From: Chitinophagaceae bacterium
GTDB taxonomy: Bacteria > Bacteroidota > Bacteroidia > Chitinophagales > Chitinophagaceae
Reading direction: 5' to 3'
Assembly (NCBI GenBank): GCA_004297075.1
Contig: SCVK01000344.1
Location: forward strand, 1 to 37,997
DNA length: 37,997 nt
Below are positions 8,204 to 17,602 of the stretch, piece after piece (position 1 is the first letter of the stretch; every line of letters begins with the position of its first letter). Both the position numbers and the translations under genes were made by a program. Below the pieces are notes generated by a model. The model ran no database searches. It worked only from the letters and a program-made list of their open reading frames with translations, and was not told where the DNA came from.

Positions 8204-9793
8204 CTATTTATAATTTGTTTTCAGGATCCCTTTTTCTTCCGAAACCGGCATCCTGAGATTTTTAAAATTCACGTTAGTGGCATTATTCAATTGTATTACC
8301 GGCATTTCTTTCGCTGTAGGGATCTGTACATCAGTAAATGTGATCCGCTTTACATCATCCAAAACAAATGCTGGCCTGAAATCGTCTTCGAGGTAGCTTA
8401 GTTTTACATTCTTTAATTGTATCCCTTCTGCATGACGCATGTATAATCCCCAGGCTGGCAATTCACCAAACATGGAAAATTCAGGATAAGCGGCTGCGTT
8501 TTCAGGGATGCGGGTGATCTCAGCTAGCGGAATATGCGCGATAGACTTATCTGCTCTTCCGCCATAACTGATTTCAATATTTTCCAGTGTCACATTTTGT
8601 ACAGGATATCCCGGTAATCCTACAATAGAAGAAGGTACCAGGTTATAAGGCAGATACGGATGCCCATAAATATGAAAATGAGAAGGACGCACCGGCATTT
8701 TATCAAAACCCGGGCGTAAATGATCCGGCGGCCCCTCGATCGGATACCCCTGATCCGGTTTCAGCAAAGGTGTTTCCACTTTTACATTGGCGATATAGAT
8801 ATCTTTGAGTGTACCCACTTCACCAGTGGTGTTTCTGCGACCGCGACGGATAAAAATGGCATTGCCGGTATTTTTGGCCTGTACATTCCGGATATCGATA
8901 TTATCCATAAAACCTCCATCCACCGATTCCAGTGCAATAGCCGAGCGATATGTATCAAAAATGGTGAGGTTGGTGATCTTGAAATTCCGGAAACCGCCAT
9001 GGTTGGCTGTACCAAACTTTAAACCGTTGGCGCTGGAACGTAAAGTGCAGTTGTCTACATACACATTCTCGCAGGAGCTATTCGGATTATCCGATTTAAA
9101 ACAAAGCGCATCATCAGATGCATTGATAAAACAGTTAGTGATACGTACATTTTTAGAATCGGTCACATCCAGCCCATCATTGTTCCAGTAAGCAGTACTC
9201 TGTACAGTGATCTTATCAATGACCACCCCATCACATTCGCGGTAATCCTGCACCCAGTCAGAAGCATTCTTCAGCGTAATACCGGTTACGGTAACATTCT
9301 TACAGCCTTTCAGTATCAACCCAAGGGCGCGGCCCGGACCGGGTCTTTTCAGCAACCAGGCAGAGTCTGACTTCACTTCTCCACTTCTCAACTTTTTAAA
9401 CACATCCATCATCAGTTCCTGGCCCTGAAAATCAATGATCCCCTCTCCTGTAATAGAAATATTTTTTTGTCCTTCTGCTATAATCAAAGCGGCCCGACCC
9501 GCCAGTTTTTTATAATCGGTGGTAAGATGAGAGCCCAGCAACACAGCTCCCAGTTCCACATGCAGTTCCACACCGGATTTCAATTCCAGAGTGCCGGTCA
9601 TATAATTACCGGGGGGTACGATCAGTTTGCCGCCGCCTTTTGCAGACAGATCATCGATCAACTGCTGTATAATTCTGGTATTCACCGTTCTTCCATCTGC
9701 CACGGCACCGTGCTGACTGATGATCACATCTTTCTGTGCGATTGCTGCAACAGTAGTTATCAGCAGGGCAACAACAACATATAATTTTTTCAT
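8204..9793 (-). CDS. Secreted beta-helix glycosidase, GH28-like (pectin-lyase fold)
   Basis: A 529-residue right-handed beta-helix protein. The N-terminus after the signal peptide (Met-Lys-Lys ... Ile-Ala-Gln) has the GH28-type opening: His-Gly-Ala-Val-Ala-Asp-Gly and a Gly-Gly-Gly-Lys-Leu-Ile-Val-Pro-Pro-Gly strand. Two of the GH28 acidic clusters are present: Asn-Asn-Asp-Gly-Leu-Asp (residues 204-209, Asp206) and Ser-Asp-Asp-Ala-Leu (Asp227-Asp228). The GH28 Gly-His-Gly and Arg-Ile-Lys motifs are not where expected; Ser-Ala-Asn-Gly-Leu-Lys-Phe-Gly-Thr stands there instead. It is therefore GH28-like but probably not an ordinary polygalacturonase; another beta-helix glycosidase family (for example GH110-like) is possible. 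The frame opens 16 codons upstream at 9841 with no signal-peptide gain, so the ATG at 9793, 11 bp after the GH2 stop, was chosen. Confidence 0.85.
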   Translation of the reverse strand: MKKLYVVVALLITTVAAIAQKDVIISQHGAVADGRTVNTRIIQQLIDDLSAKGGGKLIVPPGNYMTGTLELKSGVELHVELGAVLLGSHLTTDYKKLAGRAALIIAEGQKNISITGEGIIDFQGQELMMDVFKKLRSGEVKSDSAWLLKRPGPGRALGLILKGCKNVTVTGITLKNASDWVQDYRECDGVVIDKITVQSTAYWNNDGLDVTDSKNVRITNCFINASDDALCFKSDNPNSSCENVYVDNCTLRSSANGLKFGTANHGGFRNFKITNLTIFDTYRSAIALESVDGGFMDNIDIRNVQAKNTGNAIFIRRGRRNTTGEVGTLKDIYIANVKVETPLLKPDQGYPIEGPPDHLRPGFDKMPVRPSHFHIYGHPYLPYNLVPSSIVGLPGYPVQNVTLENIEISYGGRADKSIAHIPLAEITRIPENAAAYPEFSMFGELPAWGLYMRHAEGIQLKNVKLSYLEDDFRPAFVLDDVKRITFTDVQIPTAKEMPVIQLNNATNVNFKNLRMPVSEEKGILKTNYK

Positions 9794-9804
9794 AGTTCTT
9801 TTTT

Positions 9805-12513
9805 TTACTTGAGTTCGTAAGTAATCGCTGGAATATTCCATCCCTTTACCACCAGTTTTACCTGATCAAGGCTTTTACCAATGGTATAGGTTTCAATGGC
9901 AACCTGTTTGGTTTCGCCCGGTAAGAGCGAAAAGAAATTATCTGTGTAAAAAGAGGGGCGAACTGGTTTTAGTGCCTGATCCAGTAACTGCAGTTGTGTG
10001 AAAAATGCAATCTGTTTGCCGGGATTTTTGATCTCGATTGCTATGTGATGAGCTTGCCCTTGTTTATGCACAGTTAGCTTTGTCTGCAGCTGCCCCTGTT
10101 TCATGGTGGCCAGTGATTCAAAACCGGCAGATGCAGGACCGGAAAGGGTTTCCTTACCGCGATACGGATCGGTGGAACGCCAGTAAAAACTATTCGTTAC
10201 CGGATTCCCCTTTTCATCCTCAATAGATAACCTGATAAAATGCACCGGCGTTATCTGCTCACCAAATTCAATGGTTAATAGATTATTCAATACCGCATCT
10301 TCCGGTATGGAAGGCAGTACAACCAATTTTGAAAACACTTTTTTACTGTTCAGATCATATACTTCTGCCCTGAGACGATAGTTGGCAAAGGAGGTGAAAT
10401 AATCATTATACACAGACACTGTATTCTTCAGATAATCAAACTGAGCATGCAATGGCTCCAGTGCGTTTTGCGTATAATACAAAGCGGAAGTAGGCTCAAG
10501 CGACCAGTCCCACATTCTGCCACAAACCTGCCGGGTAGGTGAGTTGTGATACCAGAACAATAAACCAGAACAGTATCTGTTGCCATAACCAAACTTATTC
10601 GCATTCCACACTTCCCAAACAGACTTCGCATTGATAGCATTCAGCAACTGGGCTTTTTTTGCGAACTCATCAATAGAAACAGATGTGCCATACTGATTAA
10701 CAAGATCTTTGAACTTGCCTGTCATTCCGTGAAAAGCATCTCCATCCAGGTAATCCCATACGGTTTTGTTAAAGGGCCAGAGATCTTTTTCATCCATCAT
10801 CTCGCGTAGTACTTCTACAGTAGGTAATGAGGGCGCCCCATATTCCGGATTAAATCCATCCACCCGGCTACCGCGTGCCGATGCGGTGTTTTCGTAATGC
10901 TGCATGGGGTTTACCTGCTGGTAAGGGCTCCCGTCATGCACACCATCTACTTCAGACTGCATCTGGTAAGGTCGGGTGCCGTCCAGGTTATTCAGCACAT
11001 CACGGATGCCCGATACTTCTGTGCTTTCGTTGGAAGCCACATAAAAAGCCACGGAGGGATGATTACGGATCCTTTTGATGGTAGAACTAAGATTGCTGAA
11101 ATACAGATCCTTATCGTTCGGATGTTTGGTATCGCCTGTGAGCCAAAACTCCTGCCATACCAGCAAACCCAGTTCATCGCAGCGCTGGTAAAAATAATCT
11201 GACTCTGCAATGCCGCCTCCCCATAAACGCAGCAGGTTTACACCGGATTGCCGGGTATAACGCAATTCCGCATAAGTTCGTTCATCTGAGCCACGTAACA
11301 TGGCTTCGGGAATCCAGTTGGTACCCCGGATAAATATCTTACGGCCATTCACATAAAAGGTTTTGGAACTGTCGGGTGTTCTTCTGTCGGTTGTGATCTC
11401 CCTGATCCCGAATTTGGTTTTAATAGAATCTCCTGCTACCCCATCTACATACGCCACCATTTTTAATTCATATAATTCCGGTTTGCCTTTAAACACCGGC
11501 CACCACAAACGGGGATGTTGGATGCTGAGTTGCGGAAAATCTTTTGCTGTAAAACTGACTATCTTATCCTCGCCCCGCAAAAGGGTAATTGTTTTTTCAA
11601 ACCGTATACCTTCGCCCACAATTTCACCCTTCACCACACAGGTAACCGTTTTCATGGCTACATTAAACAGTTCTACCGAAACGGTTTCATCTGCTTTGTT
11701 GTAAAGTGGTTTAGCCAGTTCCGAACGTACAAAAGGATGTCGCAAAGCCACTTTATTGGTAGCGTACAAACTGATATTTTTCCAGATCCCGGTATTCCGG
11801 TCGCGGATACCATCTTTGAAAGTAAAGTCCCAGCCAACAGACATCAGCATGGTTGTATTTAAACCGATATTACCATCGCCGCCATTGCGGTTCTCGCCCC
11901 TGGCACGCCAGGGTTTGGCTTTATTGGTTCCGGGAATATCCACCGGGTATACTTTGATGGCGATCGCATTTTTTTCTCCGGCTTTGGCAAAATCGGCAAT
12001 ATCTACCTGGTCCTGGCGGAACATGCCCGACAGGTTCATCACCTGTGTTCCGTTTACCCAGATCTCTGCCCGGTAATTAATCCCATCTATCTGCAGCCAG
12101 ATATTTTTTTCTTTGAAAGAAGCCGGAATGAGTACTTCTGTGCGGAACCAGTATGTATAAAAATCCCTGCCCACCTGCGCAATATCCGGTATCAGTTTAT
12201 TGGATAGTTTATTGTTGATACCATAATAAGGTTCCGGATACACTTTGTTAAACACCAGTGAAGTAAGCACCGTTCCCGGAACGATGGCGGGCATCCAGCC
12301 ACTGGTGGCAAAACCGGGGCGGGAGATCTCTTCCGGCGAAGCCGTTAGTTCTCCTGCTTTTTTCATTACCCAGTCAAAATAGCCACCATGCACTTCCTTT
12401 GAGTTGAGGTAGATCCTGCTGGCATCCCATACAAGATTATTCACCTGTGCATTGACAGCCGTGAACAGCAACCCCATCCAGATAATAGATAACCCGATTT
12501 TCAACTTCATCAT
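9805..12513 (-). CDS. Secreted GH2 glycosidase (exo-beta-glucosaminidase/beta-mannosidase-like clade)
   Basis: A ~900-residue GH2 enzyme, likely releasing a beta-linked sugar from the non-reducing end. The order is signal peptide, GH2 N-terminal sugar-binding domain (Trp-Phe-Arg-Thr-Glu, then Ile-Trp-Val-Asn-Gly), Ig-like domain, TIM barrel (Arg-Gly-Thr-Asn-Trp-Ile-Pro; Leu-Leu-Arg-Leu-Trp-Gly-Gly-Gly), and C-terminal Ig-like domains. The acid/base is the Glu of Ala-Ser-Asn-Glu-Ser and the presumed nucleophile the Glu of Asn-Pro-Glu-Tyr-Gly, about 60 residues later. The Trp-Gly-Gly-Gly and Pro-Glu-Tyr-Gly forms resemble the exo-beta-D-glucosaminidase/mannosidase branch more than LacZ. The frame opens at an ATG at 12585 that overlaps the upstream stop as TAATG. 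The Met-Met-Lys start at 12513 puts the signal peptide at the N-terminus and was preferred. The sugar released is not settled. Confidence 0.9.
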   Translation of the reverse strand: MMKLKIGLSIIWMGLLFTAVNAQVNNLVWDASRIYLNSKEVHGGYFDWVMKKAGELTASPEEISRPGFATSGWMPAIVPGTVLTSLVFNKVYPEPYYGINNKLSNKLIPDIAQVGRDFYTYWFRTEVLIPASFKEKNIWLQIDGINYRAEIWVNGTQVMNLSGMFRQDQVDIADFAKAGEKNAIAIKVYPVDIPGTNKAKPWRARGENRNGGDGNIGLNTTMLMSVGWDFTFKDGIRDRNTGIWKNISLYATNKVALRHPFVRSELAKPLYNKADETVSVELFNVAMKTVTCVVKGEIVGEGIRFEKTITLLRGEDKIVSFTAKDFPQLSIQHPRLWWPVFKGKPELYELKMVAYVDGVAGDSIKTKFGIREITTDRRTPDSSKTFYVNGRKIFIRGTNWIPEAMLRGSDERTYAELRYTRQSGVNLLRLWGGGIAESDYFYQRCDELGLLVWQEFWLTGDTKHPNDKDLYFSNLSSTIKRIRNHPSVAFYVASNESTEVSGIRDVLNNLDGTRPYQMQSEVDGVHDGSPYQQVNPMQHYENTASARGSRVDGFNPEYGAPSLPTVEVLREMMDEKDLWPFNKTVWDYLDGDAFHGMTGKFKDLVNQYGTSVSIDEFAKKAQLLNAINAKSVWEVWNANKFGYGNRYCSGLLFWYHNSPTRQVCGRMWDWSLEPTSALYYTQNALEPLHAQFDYLKNTVSVYNDYFTSFANYRLRAEVYDLNSKKVFSKLVVLPSIPEDAVLNNLLTIEFGEQITPVHFIRLSIEDEKGNPVTNSFYWRSTDPYRGKETLSGPASAGFESLATMKQGQLQTKLTVHKQGQAHHIAIEIKNPGKQIAFFTQLQLLDQALKPVRPSFYTDNFFSLLPGETKQVAIETYTIGKSLDQVKLVVKGWNIPAITYELK

Positions 12514-12584
12514 TTCACGGCTTTGTCTGTACAACTTTTTCTGCTTCCTGATTAACAGTAACACTATCCTTTCTGAGGGCAGCA

Positions 12585-14759
12585 TTATAATTTATTGATC
12601 ACCGGTCTTTTCTTCCCGGTTTTGTCGGCAATGATCAGTTTCACTTCCTTCGCCTTCCGCTCTACAAAAACATCTGTAGGCTCCTGAAAACGTAATATTT
12701 CTTCTCCGTTACGACGTAAACTGGTAAAACCGGTTACACCCATTTTCTGCAGGCCTGTTTTTTTACCTGCCTTGATCACGGCCAGTCCGCGGTATTCACC
12801 GGTATATTCATCTCCCTCAAAATTCACTGTAAAACTGGCTGCCTTACCGGTACGCATCGATGCCATGTCGTTGAACGTGTATGATCCATCTTCATTACGG
12901 CAACCGTTGGGCAACAGGTTCTTCTGTAAACCCAATCTTGGCAGGTTCTCTACCGAATATCCCACCACTGTAGCCTTATCATAAATCGCTTTGAAACGGT
13001 TAGTGATCAGGTTACCTGTAAAATCACGATCCGCACTACCTTCCACCATCAGTTTGCCACCTTTGCTTACATATTGTTCCAGAAACTTCAGTACAGGTTC
13101 TCTGGCATATTGAGGATTGATATAAAGTACCGCATCAAACTTGTGCCCGTTCAGTACAGGTTTGCCATCTGCACCAATGGTAAGCTGGTTATTCACAATA
13201 AGGTCCGATGGTACCAGTGCATTCAGGTAACCCGATTTCCAGATCTCTACGGCCCTTTCTTCGATCTTCATTTTGTCGTTGATATCATACACCCCCCTGT
13301 TAGCATAATTAGGATACCAGTTAGAGAGACCTTCCATTCCAAAAATCACCAGCAGCCGGATATCGGGTAAAGATGGATTGAACTTGTTCAGCAGCCGGGC
13401 ACAGTTCTCATTGGCATTGATACCTACAATAGCATCCGGATCTTCCAGGTCAAAACGTAAGGGGCGTTTATCATTCATAGCATGGTAATGGGTTCTTACG
13501 CCATACCGCAGATCATTGAATGATTTTACCAGTACCGGTTCCAGCACGGCATCGTAATACTGGTTGTACATGGCGTTTTTAGGATGCGCCATGGCAATAC
13601 CCATCTGTGTGGGCAGAAATGTTTTTTCGTCTGTTTGTCCGTAAGCCCGGGGAGCGCTCCACCAACCAATACCATTGGCCCAGATCTCATCATTGATCAA
13701 ACTGTTGTGATATGTATTATGGATTCCGCTGAAAATCTGTTTGCCATATATTTCACGCGATGCATGGTATACTGCCGTTTCTACCCTCACTCCGCCTTTG
13801 CGCATGAACTCCATGTATTCGTTGATGGCTTTAATGCGTACTTCGGGTTTACCGGTGGGCGCATAACGGCCATCAAAAAGCGTTTGCTCCAAAGAACGAC
13901 CTGTTTCTTTGGTATACTCCCTGGCCATGGCATTGGAATACCAGCGGCCACGAAAAGGCGTGGATGTATTCAGGTCAAAAATGCGTTCTATAAATTTGTT
14001 TCCATATTCATCCAGCGAAAAGCCATCGAAAGGGATATCGCCGTAGGCTTTCATGGCTGCTACAAAACCATCGATTTCTACATTGTCCCAGTTACTGCTC
14101 TGGCTGCAGTATTGCTGTGTTATGACGCAGGCTGTCAGACCTTTCATAGACTCCCCGGCTTTGATCTTTACTGCTACCGTTGCTTTATCAGGCAAAACCA
14201 CTTCGCAATGTTGGGTAATATCTTTCAGTGTGGCGGGGTCGTAAAAACCATCTCCGGTTTTCCTGAATGCATATACTTTAAAAAGATCCGATTTCAATAA
14301 CCGGTGTTCGAAACGAATGAACTGGGCTTTGATGGTAGCTGCTGCATTACCTGCCTGATCCAGCGGCAGTTCCGTTTCAATGATCATTCGTTGAGAACCC
14401 TCAATCGTTTTATCATTGTAGTTGCCCCAGAGCTGCAGTCCTACTTTTAATCCCTTTTTATGTGCCGCTGCTACCAGGTTCTTGAAAACAGGATACATTT
14501 TTTTATAGTCATAGAAATTCGCTCCTTCCCTCGCGGTTAAAAAGATCAGGGTGTATTTACATTTTTCTGCAATACTATCGATATGTTTCAGATACAGATT
14601 TTCATCGGTGATCAGATTGGGAGAGATAAACCAATAACCGATCTGCTCATGGTTTTCATTGGCAAACTCAGGCACATAGGTTGTTTTTTTTGTCTGTGCA
14701 AAAGTTACAGCGGTACTCACTGTTAACAGAAAAGCGATGGGGAGAAATAATTTTTTCAT
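12585..14759 (-). CDS. Secreted protein, unassigned TIM-barrel-like glycosidase candidate (copy B)
   Basis: A 724-residue full-length paralog of the protein at 4454-6631. Signal peptide residues 1-21, then matching blocks: Tyr-Thr-Leu-Ile-Phe-Leu-Thr, Gly-Leu-Lys-Val-Gly-Leu-Gln, Phe-Lys-Val-Tyr-Ala-Phe, Pro-Phe-Asp-Gly-Phe-Ser-Leu-Asp-Glu-Tyr (Asp250-Glu251), Gly-Lys-Pro-Glu-Val-Arg-Ile, His-Asn-Thr-Tyr-His-Asn with Asp-Glu-Ile-Trp (357-360), Trp-Trp-Ser, Arg-Thr-His-Tyr-His-Ala and Tyr-Asp-Ile-Asn-Asp-Lys. A GATase-like block (Lys-Gly-Gly-Lys-Leu-Met-Val-Glu-Gly) follows and the C-terminus is beta-rich. The strict conservation of paired acids and aromatics points to an enzyme rather than a binding protein. 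Its stop overlaps a potential GH2 start by one base, and the fifth sulfatase ends 9 bp upstream of its start. Confidence 0.85.
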   Translation of the reverse strand: MKKLFLPIAFLLTVSTAVTFAQTKKTTYVPEFANENHEQIGYWFISPNLITDENLYLKHIDSIAEKCKYTLIFLTAREGANFYDYKKMYPVFKNLVAAAHKKGLKVGLQLWGNYNDKTIEGSQRMIIETELPLDQAGNAAATIKAQFIRFEHRLLKSDLFKVYAFRKTGDGFYDPATLKDITQHCEVVLPDKATVAVKIKAGESMKGLTACVITQQYCSQSSNWDNVEIDGFVAAMKAYGDIPFDGFSLDEYGNKFIERIFDLNTSTPFRGRWYSNAMAREYTKETGRSLEQTLFDGRYAPTGKPEVRIKAINEYMEFMRKGGVRVETAVYHASREIYGKQIFSGIHNTYHNSLINDEIWANGIGWWSAPRAYGQTDEKTFLPTQMGIAMAHPKNAMYNQYYDAVLEPVLVKSFNDLRYGVRTHYHAMNDKRPLRFDLEDPDAIVGINANENCARLLNKFNPSLPDIRLLVIFGMEGLSNWYPNYANRGVYDINDKMKIEERAVEIWKSGYLNALVPSDLIVNNQLTIGADGKPVLNGHKFDAVLYINPQYAREPVLKFLEQYVSKGGKLMVEGSADRDFTGNLITNRFKAIYDKATVVGYSVENLPRLGLQKNLLPNGCRNEDGSYTFNDMASMRTGKAASFTVNFEGDEYTGEYRGLAVIKAGKKTGLQKMGVTGFTSLRRNGEEILRFQEPTDVFVERKAKEVKLIIADKTGKKRPVINKL

Positions 14760-14768
14760 TAGTGGTGT

Positions 14769-16397
14769 TTATTCGGATTTAGTAGCACTTCTTCTGGGTG
14801 GTTTTACATGCATGTTCTGCGCCCAGGTTTCATATTCTTTTTTCATACTGCTTACCCTGTCGGGATATTGTGTAGCCAGGTTGCGGGTTTCAGAAGGATC
14901 ATCTGTAATGTTATACAGTTCCCAATCGGGATCTTCCCAATCTTTCACCAATTTCCAACTACCGGTACGGATCGCTTTGTTACCCTCATGTTCCCAGCAA
15001 ATGGTCCGTTCAGGAGCCTGTTTGTTTTTCCAGAGATAACTGAGACTTTGTCCGGCTATCCCTTCCGGGGCAGCGGCCCCGGCCAGCTCAAGTGCAGTGG
15101 GCATCAGGTCGGTTACATGTCCTGTAGAGGACAGATACCCTTTCTGGGGGTTGATGGCTTCGGGCCATTGCAGTATGCAAGGGGTAATAATCCCTCCTTC
15201 ATGCATAAAATGTTTGTATTTGCGGAACGGGGTATTGGATACATTGGCCCATGGCATATCGTAGGTATAATATGAACCGCGTTGGCCCACCAGTTTGGTA
15301 CTGTCATTAAAATTTCTATTATTGGTATTTTCAGCACAGCCTCCGTTATCCGACAGAAAAACAATCATGGTATGCTCATATTGTCCATTGGCTTTTAATG
15401 TAGCAACCAGCCGGCCTATGTTCTGATCCATCCGTTCTATCATAGCAGCATATACCGCCATCTTCCGGATCCATGTTTTTTTGTCGGTAGCATTTTCCCA
15501 TGCAGGAATATCAGCAGGTCTTTCGGTCAGATGATAACTTGCATCTACCAAGCCCAGTTTTTTCATTTTAGCATACCGTTCTTTTCTGATGATATCCCAT
15601 CCGCTGGCATATATCTTTTCATACCTTGTAATGAGTGCCTCATCGGGAGAATGGATCGGAAAATGAGGGGCCGTATAGGCGAGGTATAAAAAGAAGGGGG
15701 CCGCATCTTTTCTTTTTTTCTCTGTTTCCAGGTATTCCAGGGCATGATCGGTAAACGCATCCGTCATATAAAACCCTTCCTGCGGAATATCATAGTCCTT
15801 ATCTTCCAATACCACATGTCTTTTGCTTTTTTCCTGCGGCAGGATCTCATAATAACTGCTGGCACCTGAGATAAGTCCGAAATAATGATCAAAACCTCTT
15901 TTCCTGGGCCAGTGTTCCGGGCGCTCTCCTACATGCCATTTACCCGACATGTAGGTATGATAACCTTCTTTTTTCAGCAGCTCTGCTACCGTGGCATAAC
16001 CGGGATCAAGAAACCCCTGGTAATTACCCGGTTCATATGATGCGGGGGGCGTAGTAACCATTAAGCCCATTCCCACCTGGTGCGGGAAACGGCCGGTAAG
16101 CAGACTGGCGCGGGTAGGACAACAACGTGCGTTGTTGTAAAAGCTCCGCAACTTGATACCTTTGGCCGCCAGCTGATCGAGGTTGGGTGTATTCACTTCT
16201 CCTCCGTAGCAACCGATATCGGAATAACCCATATCATCGGCCATGATATAGATGATGTTAGGGCGTGAGGGTGTTAAGCTAGGTACATTAGCAGATAGCA
16301 AAAACGAGCAGGTAGTTACCAGCAACAACAGCTGTAACCTATGCTGGTTGTACCATGCCTGCCCGGGCGCATCTGTGCTTTTTCTTATTGTATTCAT
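14769..16397 (-). CDS. Secreted formylglycine-dependent sulfatase (S1), CCPTR motif
   Basis: A 542-residue S1 sulfatase. The catalytic motif is Cys-Cys-Pro-Thr-Arg-Ala-Ser-Leu-Leu-Thr-Gly; the first Cys (Cys92) is the predicted formylglycine residue. Metal-binding Asp54-Asp55 lie in Met-Ala-Asp-Asp-Met-Gly-Tyr. The Gly-Lys-Trp-His-Val-Gly, Ser-Asp-Asn-Gly-Gly and His-Glu-Gly-Gly motifs of arylsulfatases are also present. The hydrophobic export segment is preceded by a 20-residue leader. Its ATG overlaps the stop of the upstream lyase by four bases (ATGA), so the two are translationally coupled. It is separated from the other four sulfatases by the lyase and GH105, so it may act after depolymerisation. 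Target position and sugar unknown. Confidence 0.93.
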   Translation of the reverse strand: MNTIRKSTDAPGQAWYNQHRLQLLLLVTTCSFLLSANVPSLTPSRPNIIYIMADDMGYSDIGCYGGEVNTPNLDQLAAKGIKLRSFYNNARCCPTRASLLTGRFPHQVGMGLMVTTPPASYEPGNYQGFLDPGYATVAELLKKEGYHTYMSGKWHVGERPEHWPRKRGFDHYFGLISGASSYYEILPQEKSKRHVVLEDKDYDIPQEGFYMTDAFTDHALEYLETEKKRKDAAPFFLYLAYTAPHFPIHSPDEALITRYEKIYASGWDIIRKERYAKMKKLGLVDASYHLTERPADIPAWENATDKKTWIRKMAVYAAMIERMDQNIGRLVATLKANGQYEHTMIVFLSDNGGCAENTNNRNFNDSTKLVGQRGSYYTYDMPWANVSNTPFRKYKHFMHEGGIITPCILQWPEAINPQKGYLSSTGHVTDLMPTALELAGAAAPEGIAGQSLSYLWKNKQAPERTICWEHEGNKAIRTGSWKLVKDWEDPDWELYNITDDPSETRNLATQYPDRVSSMKKEYETWAQNMHVKPPRRSATKSE

Positions 16398-17581
16398 AGT
16401 ATCCAGATTAAAGGATGACGGAGAGGAAGATTACGTATCACTTCATCGCCCTTGGGCTGATGATCAAGGCGTTTCCAGATATCGAACCAGCTTTGTGTAT
16501 GGTAAGCAACAGCACCCAATAACAAAGCCGGTTGTGCAACGGGCCATTCATCCCAATGCATTACGTCTTTACGATAAGGCCAATCATTTTTCTCAGCAAT
16601 AAAAGGAACCATATACTCCATTGCTTTTCGGAAACTCCGGCCATCAGGTGTGGTGTAGTTCCAGAGATTGTCTTCGGGAGTAGAGAGCAGCTGACATACT
16701 GTTGCCATTGCATCCAGGTTAAACAGCGAATAGCCGTAGGGTTTGGTCCGTTTTAATTCCAGCGGAAAACTACCATCGGTGCCAATTTGCTTCGGAAGCA
16801 GTGTATTTTTAAACCGATCCTTACAAAAAGCAATCTCAGCAGGCATTTGTGCAAACCTTGCAAATGCTGCCACCTGCATTACCCAGCAAGTGCCATGATT
16901 ATTTTCCCGTTTCATTTCATCCTGTCCGTAAGGATGTTGCATCAACCAGTTTACATAATCTGCAAACCATTGGCGGATAGGCGCTATCTCTGCCTGAGAG
17001 CTTGGGTCTTGCTCCAGCATGGCTATCAGTCCCTGCGCCACTTCTATCAGATGGATGGTATCAATGATCCCGATACCTCTGCCGGTTACACGTCCTTTAA
17101 TGGCCTGTGCATACAGCAGCCGGGGATTCATACGCGTTGCCGTATCAACAAACCAGGCCCGGCAGTGAAGCAATGCCTGGTTCAGGTATTTTCTGTTATG
17201 TGTAAGTGTATAGGCCGAAGCCAATGCCGCCACAATATTGCTGAAACGGATCATCACATGACGGTGGGCCACAAAATTGCCGGGATTAGACATGCCATCA
17301 TGATTGATATACGGGCTATCCGGATGTGTGGGATTGGGCCAGAAATAATCAGCTTCAGAAAAAAAATCATGAATTCCCCCGGCAGTTCCGGGTGCAGCAA
17401 ATGCGGTAATGGTTTGTGGTGCCTGCTGCATGGCCCATGCTGCTTCTTTCATTACCTGGCTTCGCAATACCTGTACAACAGCCTCTCTGTAAGAAGCTGT
17501 TCTGCGATTATTGCCCGCTTTGGTAAAAGCACACAATATCGCAGTTACAAAAAGCAAACAGGTAATGGGGTATTTTTTCAT
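16394..17581 (-). CDS. Secreted alginate_lyase-fold polysaccharide lyase (PL5/PL38-like)
   Basis: A 395-residue protein with a signal peptide (residues 1-22) and an alpha/alpha-toroid domain of the alginate_lyase (PF05426) type. Visible family features are Asp-Tyr-Phe-Trp-Pro-Asn-Pro (78-84), Asn-Phe-Val-Ala-His-Arg-His (102-108), Glu-Asn-Asn-His-Gly-Thr-Cys-Trp (226-233, candidate catalytic Asn/His) and Pro-Tyr-Gly-Tyr-Ser-Leu-Phe-Asn-Leu-Asp. These enzymes cleave uronate-containing chains by beta-elimination; characterised relatives act on alginate-type or glucuronan polymers. The neighbouring GH105, 21 bp upstream, is the natural partner that removes the unsaturated sugar left at the cut. 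The uronic acid recognised is not evident. Assignment to PL38 rather than PL5 is from general resemblance only. Confidence 0.8.
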   Translation of the reverse strand: MKKYPITCLLFVTAILCAFTKAGNNRRTASYREAVVQVLRSQVMKEAAWAMQQAPQTITAFAAPGTAGGIHDFFSEADYFWPNPTHPDSPYINHDGMSNPGNFVAHRHVMIRFSNIVAALASAYTLTHNRKYLNQALLHCRAWFVDTATRMNPRLLYAQAIKGRVTGRGIGIIDTIHLIEVAQGLIAMLEQDPSSQAEIAPIRQWFADYVNWLMQHPYGQDEMKRENNHGTCWVMQVAAFARFAQMPAEIAFCKDRFKNTLLPKQIGTDGSFPLELKRTKPYGYSLFNLDAMATVCQLLSTPEDNLWNYTTPDGRSFRKAMEYMVPFIAEKNDWPYRKDVMHWDEWPVAQPALLLGAVAYHTQSWFDIWKRLDHQPKGDEVIRNLPLRHPLIWIL

Positions 17582-17602
17582 GATAAGTTTACTGGTAATA
17601 TT

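Noticed and set aside
13584-14300. 238-codon plus-strand open frame
   Set aside because: Entirely antisense to TIM-barrel copy B, cysteine-rich composition, no signal peptide or motif; a shadow of the real gene.
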